DNA of 64,000 nt from Haematococcus lacustris (taxonomy: Eukaryota > Chlorophyta > Chlorophyceae > Chlamydomonadales > Haematococcaceae). The notes under the pieces were generated by a model. The model ran no database searches. It was given only the letters and a program-made list of their open reading frames with translations, and was not told the origin of the DNA. This document shows positions 1 to 15,708 of this stretch, one piece after another. Each line of letters begins with the position of its first letter. Position 1 is the stretch's first letter. Location: contig JASKMD010000003.1 in assembly GCA_030144725.1 (NCBI GenBank), positions 2,748,991 through 2,812,990 of the forward strand, written 5' to 3'. The translations under genes and the position numbers were made by a program.

Positions 1-2151
1 CCTGCTAGGTGAGGGGGGAGGGTGGGGTGGAAGGTGGGGAAGGGGGTTAGCGTAAGGTGTGCCCCTGCCTGCCCCTGCCTGACCCTACCTGACCCTGCCT
101 GCCCCTGCCTGCCCCTGCCTATTGAAGGTGGGCCACTGCTGGCCGACATGCTGGCCTACATGGACACCACAGCCAGCGCTGCCCTCTCAGGCACCCAGGT
201 CAGGCCCCTCGCAGCCCCCACCCTAGGCCCACCCCTGCCCTGTGCTCCTCACACCTGTCACACCCTGAGCTCCAGCCCCAGCCCAGCCAACCTTCCCATA
301 ACCTTGGGTCTCCCTCATTGCCACAGAGGGTCCCCACCTTATGCCTCACCCCTCACACTGCCCTTCACGCCCCTCACACTGCCTCTCACACCTCTCACCC
401 TCCAGCCACCGCCCTCTGCCCCTCCCCAGGTGTTTCCCAAGCTGCTGCACATCTCCTCCCACTACAACGTCCAGCTGGGCGTGTTGGCCGCCCTGGCCCT
501 GGACACCCACCCCCCTGCCCTGGCCGCCCTGCCCTGGCTCTCCAGCAAGCTGCCCGCCCTAGCCTCCACAGCCGTCTTCGAGCTGCTGGCGCCTGAGGTC
601 CAAGCAGCTGTGGTGGGGGGTGGGCTGGGGCAGCTGGCGGTGCGGTTGGTGGTGCAGGACGGCCCGGAGGTCCCTTGGCGAATGGTGCGTGGTGGGAAGG
701 GGGGGGGAGGGGAGCAGGGGAGGAGGGAGGAGGGGAGGGAGGGGAGGAGGGGAGAGAGGGGAGGAGGGGAGGAGGGGAGGGAGGGGAGGAGGGGAGGAGG
801 AGGAGGAGGGGAGGAGGGGAGGAGGGGGAGGAGGGCAGGAGGGGCGAGGAGGGGGCAGGAGGGGAGGAGGGGAGCAGGGGAGGAGGGGAGGAGGGGAGGA
901 GGGGAGGAGGGAGGGAGGAGGAGGGAGGAGGGAGGGAGGAGGGGAGGAGGGGAGGAGGGGAGGGAGGGGGAGGAGGGGAGGAGGGAGGAGGAGGGGAGGA
1001 GGAGGAGAGGAGAGGGAGGATGGGAGGAGGAGGAGCTGCATGGGCCCCTGCCGCCACCATGCTAGCCCCCTGCCGCCCCCAGCCCCCCCTAACTCATGAA
1101 TTGGGAAACCCCTTGGAGGAGGCAGTGCAAGGGGGTGGAGGGCTAACCCCTTGTCTGACCTGACAGCCGCAGCTTACCCTAACGCCTACACCCTCCCGCT
1201 GCCTCCACTTGAGGTGGGGCCGCACCTCCTGCTGCCCTGCCCTGCCTGCCTGCAGGTGCCTCTTCCATGCGCAGTGGCAGGGGGGATGCACGCGGCACAG
1301 CCTGGCTGGTGGCCCTGGGGCGTGCTCTTACCCAGCCTTCAGGTGACTCCTCCCCCTCCAAACCCCTTGCCCCCTCGGCCCCCTCCTCCCCTCCACACCC
1401 CCTTGCCCCTCCAGCCCCCTCCTTGCCAGCCTCCTCCTCCACCCCTGGCGGGAGACCCCCCCCCCCCCCCCCCCACCCCCCCCCCCCCCCCCCCCTTGCC
1501 TCCATCCACCCCCCAACTGCCGCCTCCCTGCCGGCTCTGCCGGCAGCTCTGGCCACAGCTGCAGCACTGCCCTCCGCACCCTCCTGGTGCCGCGCCTGCG
1601 CCAACACTGGGAGCAGCAGCCTGTCAGATCCTCGCTGCACAGGTCAGCGCAGAGCCATCCCATGGAACCAGAGGATGCACTGCGTTGAGGGATGCCTCAA
1701 GGGATGCGCCCTGTCCCCACCCACCCCCTCCCCTCCCCTCCCTCCCCCTTCCTCACCTTACCTTCCACAGCCTGTCTTGTCATCCACTCCCTGCCATGGG
1801 TCCCTGCCTCTTACCCAGCACCTTACCCCTACAGGCGAGAGAGGCGGCGGAGTCCCGGCGAGCTGACCGCATGCGCGACGGCCTCATCGCGGGCGTGGTG
1901 CTCACGTTCGTCTTCACCCTGATGCTCAGCTGTGGCACAGCATTGATCATGCACCGCAGGTGTGTGAGAAGCGAGAGGGGTCGCGTTGCCTGTTTGGTTG
2001 TGAAACGGCGTTTCTCGTACTGCCCACGTGCTGCCTCCGCGCTGGGCCACAGCGCGATGATGTCGCGCGTCTGCTGCATGCCTGCAGGGCTCGCTGGACG
2101 AGCTCGGAGCAGGCGCTGGTGGCACGCGGCCGGCTCGCAGCACAGCAGTAG
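1..2151 (+). CDS. 3' part of an unrecognised membrane protein gene
   Basis: I do not recognise this family. Several exons with coding character and good splice sites lie on the plus strand. One ends at 198 (reads LADMLAYMDTTASAAL, donor CAG/gtcagg). Exon 430-684 is a clean 85-codon exon (VFPKLLHISSHYNVQL at its start, donor atg/gtgcgt). A basic exon ends near 1640. Exon about 1840-1959 encodes a charged helix (REAAESRRADRMRDG) followed by a hydrophobic segment (GVVLTFVFTLMLSCGTALIM), read here as one transmembrane helix near the C-terminus. The last exon, 2098-2151, ends in TAG. Exons between 685 and 1640 are uncertain because the region is filled with purine and poly-C repeats. The 5' end is outside the window. 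Joining the exon ending near 1640 to the transmembrane exon in frame is possible with either of two acceptors (1834 or 1839). Function is not assigned. Confidence 0.5.
686..1030. repeat. purine-only GGAGG-rich tract in an intron
   Basis: About 345 bases consist almost entirely of G and A in GGGAGGA-type units. Such a strand-asymmetric polypurine tract can form triplex or G-quadruplex structures. It lies downstream of the donor at 684, so it is read as intronic. The long open frames across it on both strands are low-complexity artefacts. Confidence 0.85.
1449..1496. repeat. poly-C homopolymer run
   Basis: This is a nearly pure C run interrupted by a single A. Base counts in such a run are unreliable, so reading frames that cross it should not be trusted. 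Confidence 0.85.
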
Positions 2152-2314
2152 CAACACGGAGGGTATGCCACAGACCAGGAACAGCACGGTGACGTTAAAA
2201 TGTTGAGCGAGCGATGTCTGTTATGCACCGCCGGCGCAAGAGCGGAGAGGCAAACCGCCCATACGGCATCGCGTGTGGCACAGCACAAGCCGTGAGGATG
2301 GTGGTGTGGTGTTG

Positions 2315-2319
2315 TGTAA
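2315..2319 (+). terminator. TGTAA polyadenylation-type signal
   Basis: TGTAA lies 164 bases downstream of the TAG at 2149-2151. TGTAA is the usual polyadenylation signal of chlorophycean nuclear genes, so this is the likely 3' end signal of the plus-strand gene. The motif is short and could occur by chance. Confidence 0.45.
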
Positions 2320-2591
2320 TGCTGCTGGTGGGGACTTGGTCTACAACGCAAACTTCCTTCCGCTTTTCCCTCCCGCGGCCACAGTCATAAGCGCTTGTTA
2401 CAGTCAGTGGTACATCCTGCAGCTGACAATACTGCCTAGGTCACTCACGGCTGTGCAAGGAAGACCGTCTACGTCAACCAAGCTGTAGTCCCAATAAGAA
2501 GCTGAAAATGGTCAGGTTCATTGAAAAAGATAGTGGCCGGCGATCAACTACTCGCTCTTTCACTGTTGCCCACCCGGCCTCGCCCAGCGCT

Positions 2592-4332
2592 CTACCCCCT
2601 GCCCCTACACTTGAGCAGTAAATATGTCGCGGTGAGGAAGACGGCGCACAGCAGCAGCAGACGCCGCACGTCCGGCCAATAGCCCGTCCACCTGCACGCA
2701 TCAGTCGACCACCAGCCTCTCGCGCCCCCTTGCCACCTGACAGCACCGCTGAAGCTGTACCCGCCGAGACCCCAACCCCTGCCGACTGCCACTCGCTAAG
2801 CCACGACTCGCTGCCTGCCTGCCCCCTAGCCCTTGGGCCATGCCCCTGGCGCCCCCCCTCCAGCCCCGGCCATCCTCCAACATCCTACCCCCCTCCCCGC
2901 CATCCTCCAACGGGAGCCATACCTGGAAGCAAAGGTGTTGAGGATGTCATCCCCGGTGACGTCAATGTGGGCGACCAGCTCTGGCGGGGTACCGGGCTGC
3001 AGGGAGGGCAGGTGGGCCATGACCAGGGTCAGGGTCGGGGTCAGGGTCGGGGCCCTCTCCTAAGCCTCATCCAGCCATAGGGAGCTGTGCCCTAGGGCCT
3101 GCCCCTGCCCCTCGCGGACCTGATGGAAGGCGGTGAACCGGAAGTCAGTGGCGCCGTGAAACTCGTTGCTGGCCAGAGCTTCAAACGCGTACCTGGGGGG
3201 CAGGGTTAGGGTCAGGGTCAGGGTCAGGGCAGGGTCAGGTCAGGGTCAGGTCAGGGTCAGGGTCAGGGGCCTGAGCTGAGGCAGGGCATGGCACCAGGGG
3301 TGGGGGCCTCAGCGAGAGCGCGAGAGTGATGTAGTGAGATGGGCCAGGGGGATAGGCTAGTTCTGCTTAGGGTCAGGGTTAGGGATGAGGACCGAACCGC
3401 CCCCGGGGGGCAGGGGGGGGGGGTTAAGGGTGGGTAAGGGGGGCCTTGCCTTGCATACGACAGGTTGGCTGCCCAGCCAATCCAGCGCGGCATCTTGTTG
3501 CGAGACAGCAGGAAGCCAGCGAACAGCATGGACAGCAGCAGCGCCAGCGACCCCTACCTGCCAGCAGCGGTGGCGAGGCAGTGGCAGAGGGTTGTGGCTA
3601 GGGTTTGTGCTAGGATTTGTGCTAGGATTTGTGGCTAGGATTTGTGGCTAGGGTTTGTGCTAGGGTTTGTGGCTAGGGTTTGTGGCTAGGGTTTGTGGCT
3701 AGGGTTGTTGTGGCTAGGGTTTGGGGCTCAAGATGTGTGCAGGGGGCGAGTGTTGTCAGGTGGCCGTTTAGAAGAGCCACAATCGCCTCCCCCCCCGCCT
3801 GCCTTCCTCCCCGCCTGCCTCCCCCCCTCACCAGGTTGGCCATGGCCCCACAGGAGTGCAGTGCTGCGCCTATGGCCATGCTGAGGCTGGCGCTGTCACG
3901 TTGCTCACCACCAGCACCTGCAGCGCAGCACAGGAGGGGGAGGGCCAGGTCAGGTCAGGTCCGGCTCAGGTGCCGCACACCGCCAAGGTGAGCCTGAGGG
4001 TCGGTTGGTCGGTTGGTAAGTCAGAGGCAGAGGAGTTTGCGGACACTGCCTTTTACGGCCAGGTTGAGCCAGGTTGAGGTAGAGCTGGCCCTCAACACAC
4101 ACACCGCCTCCCCTCCCACCCCACCCTCCTGCCTGCCCCCCAGCACCCCTGACCTGACCTGACTGTGGCCCGCTATCAGGACCGCCCTCCCTAGGCCCCC
4201 CTTGCCCCTGTCCCTCCACCCCCCCGCCTAACCCCCCACCCCCCACTGACCAGCAGCGCCTTGGCCCAGTGCAGGCCCAGGGGCCGCAGTCCAATCATGG
4301 GGTAGGACAGGGCGATGAAGAACAAGGGGGCA
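2592..4332 (-). CDS. ABCG-type ABC transporter, C-terminal membrane half (partial)
   Basis: Exons read right to left are 4332-4251, 3917-3832, 3553-3459, 3192-3120, 2996-2923 and 2691-2592 (stop). All but one junction keep the frame. The protein reads FFIALSYPMIGL, then SLSMAIGAALHSCGAMANL, then SMLFAGFLLSRNKMPRW with IGWAANLSYAFEALASNEF, then VAHIDVTGDDIL, and ends in a hydrophobic segment with VRRLLLLCAVFLTATYLL. The pattern glycine-phenylalanine-hydrophobic, polar loop, W...S..YAFEAL..NEF, (V/I)TG..IL, final helix is that of the ABC2 membrane domain of ABCG (white/brown complex) transporters. The ATP-binding half and start are lost in or beyond the assembly gap at 4333. Exon 3917-3832 is 86 bases long although it sits between phase-0 junctions, so it carries an apparent one-base deficit. 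Substrate unknown. Confidence 0.85.
3196..3272. repeat. GGGTCA minisatellite in an ABCG intron
   Basis: Imperfect tandem GGGTCA/GGTCA units lie in the intron between exons 3459-3553 and 3120-3192. A shorter block of the same unit is at 3026-3052. No coding content. Confidence 0.8.
3590..3725. repeat. GGCTAGGGTTTGTG minisatellite in an ABCG intron
   Basis: About nine imperfect copies of a 12-14-base unit (GGCTAGGGTTTGTG and shorter variants) are present. The unit contains TAGGGTTT and so looks telomere-like, but the spacing is irregular and it lies inside an intron. Confidence 0.8.
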
Positions 4333-4832
4333 NNNNNNNNNNNNNNNNNNNNNNNNNNNNNNNNNNNNNNNNNNNNNNNNNNNNNNNNNNNNNNNNNNNN
4401 NNNNNNNNNNNNNNNNNNNNNNNNNNNNNNNNNNNNNNNNNNNNNNNNNNNNNNNNNNNNNNNNNNNNNNNNNNNNNNNNNNNNNNNNNNNNNNNNNNNN
4501 NNNNNNNNNNNNNNNNNNNNNNNNNNNNNNNNNNNNNNNNNNNNNNNNNNNNNNNNNNNNNNNNNNNNNNNNNNNNNNNNNNNNNNNNNNNNNNNNNNNN
4601 NNNNNNNNNNNNNNNNNNNNNNNNNNNNNNNNNNNNNNNNNNNNNNNNNNNNNNNNNNNNNNNNNNNNNNNNNNNNNNNNNNNNNNNNNNNNNNNNNNNN
4701 NNNNNNNNNNNNNNNNNNNNNNNNNNNNNNNNNNNNNNNNNNNNNNNNNNNNNNNNNNNNNNNNNNNNNNNNNNNNNNNNNNNNNNNNNNNNNNNNNNNN
4801 NNNNNNNNNNNNNNNNNNNNNNNNNNNNNNNN
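4333..4832. other. assembly gap of 500 N
   Basis: Exactly 500 undetermined bases, probably a fixed-size scaffold gap. It removes the ATP-binding half of the ABCG gene. Sequence 4833-5273 on the far side shows no recognisable gene and is taken as 3' flank of the alpha-galactosidase gene. Confidence 0.99.
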
Positions 4833-5273
4833 GAGCTGCGACGTCTACTCCCTTATGGTGCTTGGCTTAATGGGGCAGGCATGGCTGAGCCGGCATCTCC
4901 CTCGCGCTGGTTCGGCAGTTGGTGGTTTCCTTTCTTGGAGCTGGGAAGTCTTGGTCTGCTGGTTTGGCCGTCGGTGGTGGCGGGGTTGGGGGAGGGGCAA
5001 CGGCTTCCGCGTTTGTCCTTGCTTCCTGGCTTGCGGGGGTAGCCCTGAGGGAGGGTCGGGTGGGTGGGAAGACCGCGATCTGCCAGCACCAGCACGGACA
5101 ATGCGCGTCGTTTCGCGGCACACACCCAGGGTCGGATGCGGACGCCAGCGCACGATGCTTGAACGATTAAGCGATGATTGTAACATGGCAGGAGCAACAG
5201 CAATAGTAGCGATGTACAGTAAAGTCGCAGTAAGTCACAGTAAAAGAGTGAGCCCTGTAAGAATGAAGAGCCG

Positions 5274-10864
<5,591 letters not shown>

Positions 10865-11700
10865 CAGGTACGTGTGTCGGCACAGGCGTCCTGGGGGGGC
10901 AGCAGGTGGCGGCAGGGGTACGGAGATGGCGGTACGGAGATGGTCAGGGGGGGCTGAGAGGGGGTTGGGGAGGGTGCTGAGGTACTGGAGCTGTTCCTGT
11001 TCTGGCTTGTAGCTAGCACTGCCTGCGCTAGCCTGGCTGTTGTTAACACAGCTCGGGCGTGCAGTGTTGACAGGGGCCCCGCAGGGGGCGGGCGACGAGC
11101 ACGGCGGTAACCAAATGCAACTGCAACCAAATGCAACCGACTGCAACCAAATGTACGCACCTAAGGCGCAGTCGTTTGAGCCGGGCGATGGGGCAGCAGC
11201 TTGCAAACCCTGCTATTTTGCGAGCGGAAGAGAGATTGAGTGACAGCGGTTGAATTGACGCTGACAGATGTGCGTAGCTGCGCGGCAATGGCAAACAAGG
11301 CTTTGGAGAGCAAGTTGTGAAACCCGCTTTGGTTTCCATTTCCACCCAACAACCAGGACGAAATGCCCGTACACGTGTCGAAAGTTTTGGGGAGAGAGCA
11401 GCACACAGATCAGACCAGGCTCGACCTCCTTGGTTGAGACCAATGCACTGCCACATCTCGGCCTTTCACAAACCAGCTCGGCGGCTCACCGCGTTCCCGT
11501 CGATGTGGAGCGGCACCCCAGTCAGCCTCGGACTCGCTTCCGTGTCGCGCCATTGCGAGCCGGCCGAAGCCACCGGTGCCACTCCGACTCCCCGGAGGTG
11601 CTGCGAGAGCAACCGCTGGTGTTGACCGCGCCGGTCGGAACTTTCCCACCTCCCCAATGCGGGCCGCGGGTATAGTTGCCTCGGGGCAGTGGGTTCTAAC
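10865..11700. other. upstream region of the alpha-galactosidase gene
   Basis: No recognisable gene. It should contain the alpha-galactosidase promoter and 5' leader on the minus strand. The minus-strand frame is open well beyond the chosen ATG at 10862-10864, but only that ATG is followed directly by a signal peptide. Confidence 0.5.
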
Positions 11701-14056
11701 GTCGGAAAGTTTCGGACCTCTTATGACCCGCAACTTAGCACCTTTTCAGAGCGCTGTAATTGTGCGTTGTTTCAGCGGCCGCTGATATGCGGCGAATTAG
11801 AGGTGTTTCAGAGCAGTCAGTTCAGTACTGATTAAGCACTGATTCATGGGGCTCTGAATGTGGGGTATTTAAGGGGTCCACCAGGGCTGAAAAAGAGCTT
11901 AATCAGAGCGGTTTTAGAGGTTTACAGGGCAATGTTCAAGGCCTGTAAATTAGAGGCCAATATGTAGTGAATCAGAGGCTAGTTAGGACTGAAACATCGC
12001 TAATTAGCACAGTATTGTACCATCAGCGCATAACGTCAATAAAAATTGCTAAGTACACCAAGCCGCTCCGTGCCGCGATGGTGTCTCTTTACAGGTATCG
12101 CTCAAACTACGTACATACTTGTGGAGTGTTGCGCTGATGCCAGAAGAACGGCCCTAGGACATCTGAGGCGGGCGAACATCATCGTTGTGCGACCCTGCAA
12201 ATTTCTCTTGTTTTATACAATACTTGCATCAACATTTGACATTTCGCCCTCAGTTTCTGCCTGGCCTGCATGGCCACCTCCCATCGCCACTGATTCGCTG
12301 GTATCGATGAGCATCGATGGCGGCGGCGTGCTCGAACTGGGCGCGGCGATACAGGGCCAGGACTGTGGATAGATGTTGACATGTAGAACCACCTGACGTC
12401 GCGTCGCATTTCCATCGCGGAGTCACTGACAAGCAGTCCTTTAGCCGCAGTGGCAGCTGTGGGTGCGGCCGGAGTGTTTGTGGATAGATGTTGACATGTG
12501 GACACGCCTGAAGTTGCGTCCATTTCCTTCGCGCAGGTCAGGAGTCACTGACAAGCGGCCCTTGGGCCACAACCGTAGCAGTGGCAGCCGGCGGAGTGCA
12601 AGTGACCACAGGCGTAGCCAGAGCATAGCCGTGACCGCAGGCGCAGCCGCAGCAATGACCACAGCAGGAGGCAGCAACGCGGCCCCGACATCCACTCAGC
12701 CACATTGAAGCCCACTACTGTGGTGAGCATGTGCTCTGACAGTCTGTGGGTCGGTGTTGGGCTACATTGCATTAAAATGTGCAATGTTGTATGTTTGCAT
12801 TACAATGTTGTATGTTTGCATCATTGCAGGCTGCCATGAAGGAGTGACAAGCTCTGTTGCCATTGTCAAGTGTGCATGCTTCAAGGTTGGTTCGTGGAGG
12901 AGGAGGAGCAGGGAGGGCACTAGATGGCAGGAGTTGATAGGCAGGTGGACAGATAGGCAGATGGATGCATGGGCAAGTGGGTTGCCTTACCAGTACAAGC
13001 GCAGCTAGTAGAGTGCCCGAAGGGTAAGCGGCCAACAAACAGGCAGGTAGGCGGGTGGGTTGGTAGGTGGGTGGTTTGTGTTTGTGTGTAATCTGTGTGT
13101 ATGGCCTGTCTGGGCTGAGCGGGCAGGGGAGTTGTTGTGTATTGGGGGCTTCGGTGGGGCCGGGGTGGGGTGGGGCGGCAGCAATCTGGTGTGCGGGTGA
13201 GTGTATTATTGGATTTCTCCCTTCAGGTTTGAGGAGCCGAACACCCCTGACGCCTGCCCCTGATGGAAGACCAGCTGCTGGCAGCCAGCGTGCAGCCCAT
13301 CTTTGGCGCAAACCTTAGCCATGACGCAGCCCCGCAGCACAGTGGTGTGCCCCTTCAGTTATGGCGCAGCGCGTGCATAACTTGTTAGGCTTACCACAAC
13401 TCTCACAATTCACTATTAGCTGGCATGGGAGAAGACTGTGGGAGGAGATGCAATGCCAATGTATATCAGATGCTAGGCTAGAGTACGAGAATATGAACAT
13501 GGGCATGATGTAGTTGTAAGTAGAGGTTGCAGTTGTAGGTAGAGGTGTGTGCCCTTGTCGAGATCAAGATGCAATGAGTAAGGTGACCCACCAGCTGACC
13601 CTTTATAAAAGTGTAAAAAGCACTTGATCATGGATGAGCCACCTCTGATTCGCCAATGACTCATTGATGATTCACAACGGGTCGCCTCTAATTCACCAAA
13701 CATTCACAGCTGTGCAGCCTCTATGTACCCACTAAGTCACAGTTTAGTCACCTCTAAGTTACAGCAAAACCACAGCTGGGTCACCTATAATTTACCGCTT
13801 TTGAGAGGGGATTTAGAGCCCTATGATTCAGCTATGAATCTACACAGATACATAGCTTTCTAGGCTCACAATCAGCACTAAATTAGACCCCTCTAAACTA
13901 CCTATGAATTAGGCCGTATTCATAGGTCAGGCAACCTGTCATTCCTTTTGCCATTTCTCGCATATCAGAGCGAACTCCCACCTCACATTCAGAGCACACT
14001 TACAAGTCCTGATCAGTCGCGAATGAGAGGTTCGGAAGAGGTCCGAAACTTTCCGA
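11701..14056. mobile_element. 2.36-kb TIR DNA transposon with subterminal repeats, no transposase
   Basis: A 22-base perfect inverted repeat bounds the region: 11701-11722 begins GTCGGAAAGTTTCGGACCTC and 14035-14056 is its reverse complement. Inward of the left end the motif TTAGAGG(T/C) recurs (about 11798, 11915, 11950). Inward of the right end its complement CACCTCTAA or GCCTCTAATTCAC recurs (about 13640, 13683, 13750). Inverted subterminal arrays of a short motif are typical transposase binding sites. No transposase frame is visible, so it is a non-autonomous or decayed element. No convincing target duplication was found, so the outer limits may be slightly off and the superfamily is not assigned. 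Confidence 0.7.
12362..12560. repeat. two tandem copies of a roughly 116-bp unit
   Basis: The phrase TGTGGATAGATGTTGACATGT occurs near 12363 and again near 12479. Each is followed by a diverged copy of the same sequence ending GAGTCACTGACAAGC. This is an internal duplication within the TIR element at 11701-14056. Confidence 0.75.
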
Positions 14057-15708
14057 CGAAGCTGAGCTAATCCACAATGCAGCCAGCTCGGCGGTTCTCT
14101 TACACCGTGTTGCTTACGAGGAGTCGACAACTATTGCCTCACTCGCGCAGTACTCAATACTCAATGTTCCAGTCAGTCACCGACCTTCACACTAAACCTA
14201 GCCAATAATCCAAAATGCAAGCAATCACACTGGAATAGAGGAGGAAAGGGGGAGGGGTCAGTACAGTCTGGTGGTTCACAACTACAACAATGCAAGCTCG
14301 CTCCTACGCACGCTCACATTGTGCTTCAAGCGCAAATAAAAGAACGACTGCATCATTGCAGTTAGGAATCATAATGCAAAAGAGTCGATTTGTCCGATGC
14401 TGAAGGATGCACGGCCTGCCCTGCAGCCTGCGGCCTGGCATGCAAGCAAAAGATACTGTAGAATCCGCCATGATGCGAACATCCCAGGGCATCGATTGGC
14501 CGTTAGCGCAACGCTGCCCACTACTCTTCCAACATCAACGCATAACCCTGCCAGTCACATGCACCTTCCAAAAGAAACTTCAGGCATGACATGAGCAGCT
14601 ACACATTCAACCCGTGCATGCTAACATGGTGCCATCTCTGCGGCCACGGCGATGTTCCGAGCGATGCAACATTGAGCACAGCTACTTGGCAATCTTCTCA
14701 TCCCCCCTGCCAGCAGTACACTAGTTTGTGCAGGCTGCCTGGCAAGGTTGGCAGAGGCTCGCTAAGCCCTCCTATACTTATGAAGTGTGCATGCACATGT
14801 GTCCTTGCACACTACGATTACACTATGCCATGCATCCGCCGCGCCACTGATCATCGCACCCCATCAGCCCTGCCCCTGCCCCTGCCCGCACATCCTTATA
14901 TCTGGCACTGGCATCACTATTCCTGTACAGCCCTCCTACCCCATGCAATGCATTGTTGTGTGCACATGTACACTGCCACTGCACATTGCCTGTTGCAGAT
15001 GCCGCGCACCAAGCAGAAGAAGGGTGCCACTGATCCATCCGGCACACCCAGCACAACAAAAGTTCACACCCCTTGGCACAGGAGGAATACCTGGTGCACC
15101 TCACCCCACCCAACCAAACCACCCCATCCGCATCAAAATTGGCAGTGCCCGGCACCTACCATGGCCACTCACACGTGGTGGCAATGCAGAGCAAGGGGAA
15201 TGGTGACAGACAGCCATCCGCGACAGGACCATGCATAAGGAATGAATAGGCAGGCATTAGAAGGCACAACACTAGCAAGCAACCAAGTCCTGCATGCTCC
15301 TAGTCGCCCTCACACACATCACACAACATAGCTGCAAGCCACAGCTGGCCAGCAAACATTTGCATGCACATCGAAACCTCATGCACACACATGTGGCATG
15401 CTCTCATCCACTTGTCTGAACCACACGTCACAACTAGAGGGGAAGGTGACACTGGAAGTGTGGGCGATGGTGAGGAAGGGCGCTTTGGCTGCCTTACTGC
15501 TGTCACCCTGGCCAAGTGTGAACAAGTCAGGTGAATGCCATGGGCCACATGGGCTTGCTGCTTGCCGGCCTGCTGGTGCTGGAGCAGCTGAGGGAACCAC
15601 CTTGTTGTACGTTGCTGGACAATATCTGGCTTGTAGCTGTCATACTGGTCATAGTGTTGGGGGACGAGGGCGTCAGGGCAAGAGAGGTGCGGCAAGGTGT
15701 GAAGCAGG
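14057..15708. other. intergenic region, no supported gene
   Basis: A 215-codon plus-strand frame at 14591-15238 has no recognisable motif; it is rich in Cys, His, Pro and Thr, as expected from CA-rich DNA read in frame. The right part should contain the 3' untranslated region of the cyclase gene, whose stop is at 15709-15711 on the minus strand. Confidence 0.5.

Noticed and set aside
22..1163. Long Gly/Arg/Glu and Pro/Leu/Ser frames in all phases between 620 and 1160
   Set aside because: They are translations of the polypurine repeat on either strand and lack any complex sequence.
14591..15238. 215-codon plus-strand frame
   Set aside because: No motif, odd Cys/His/Thr/Pro composition, overlapping frames open in two other phases, and no splice or start context to support it.
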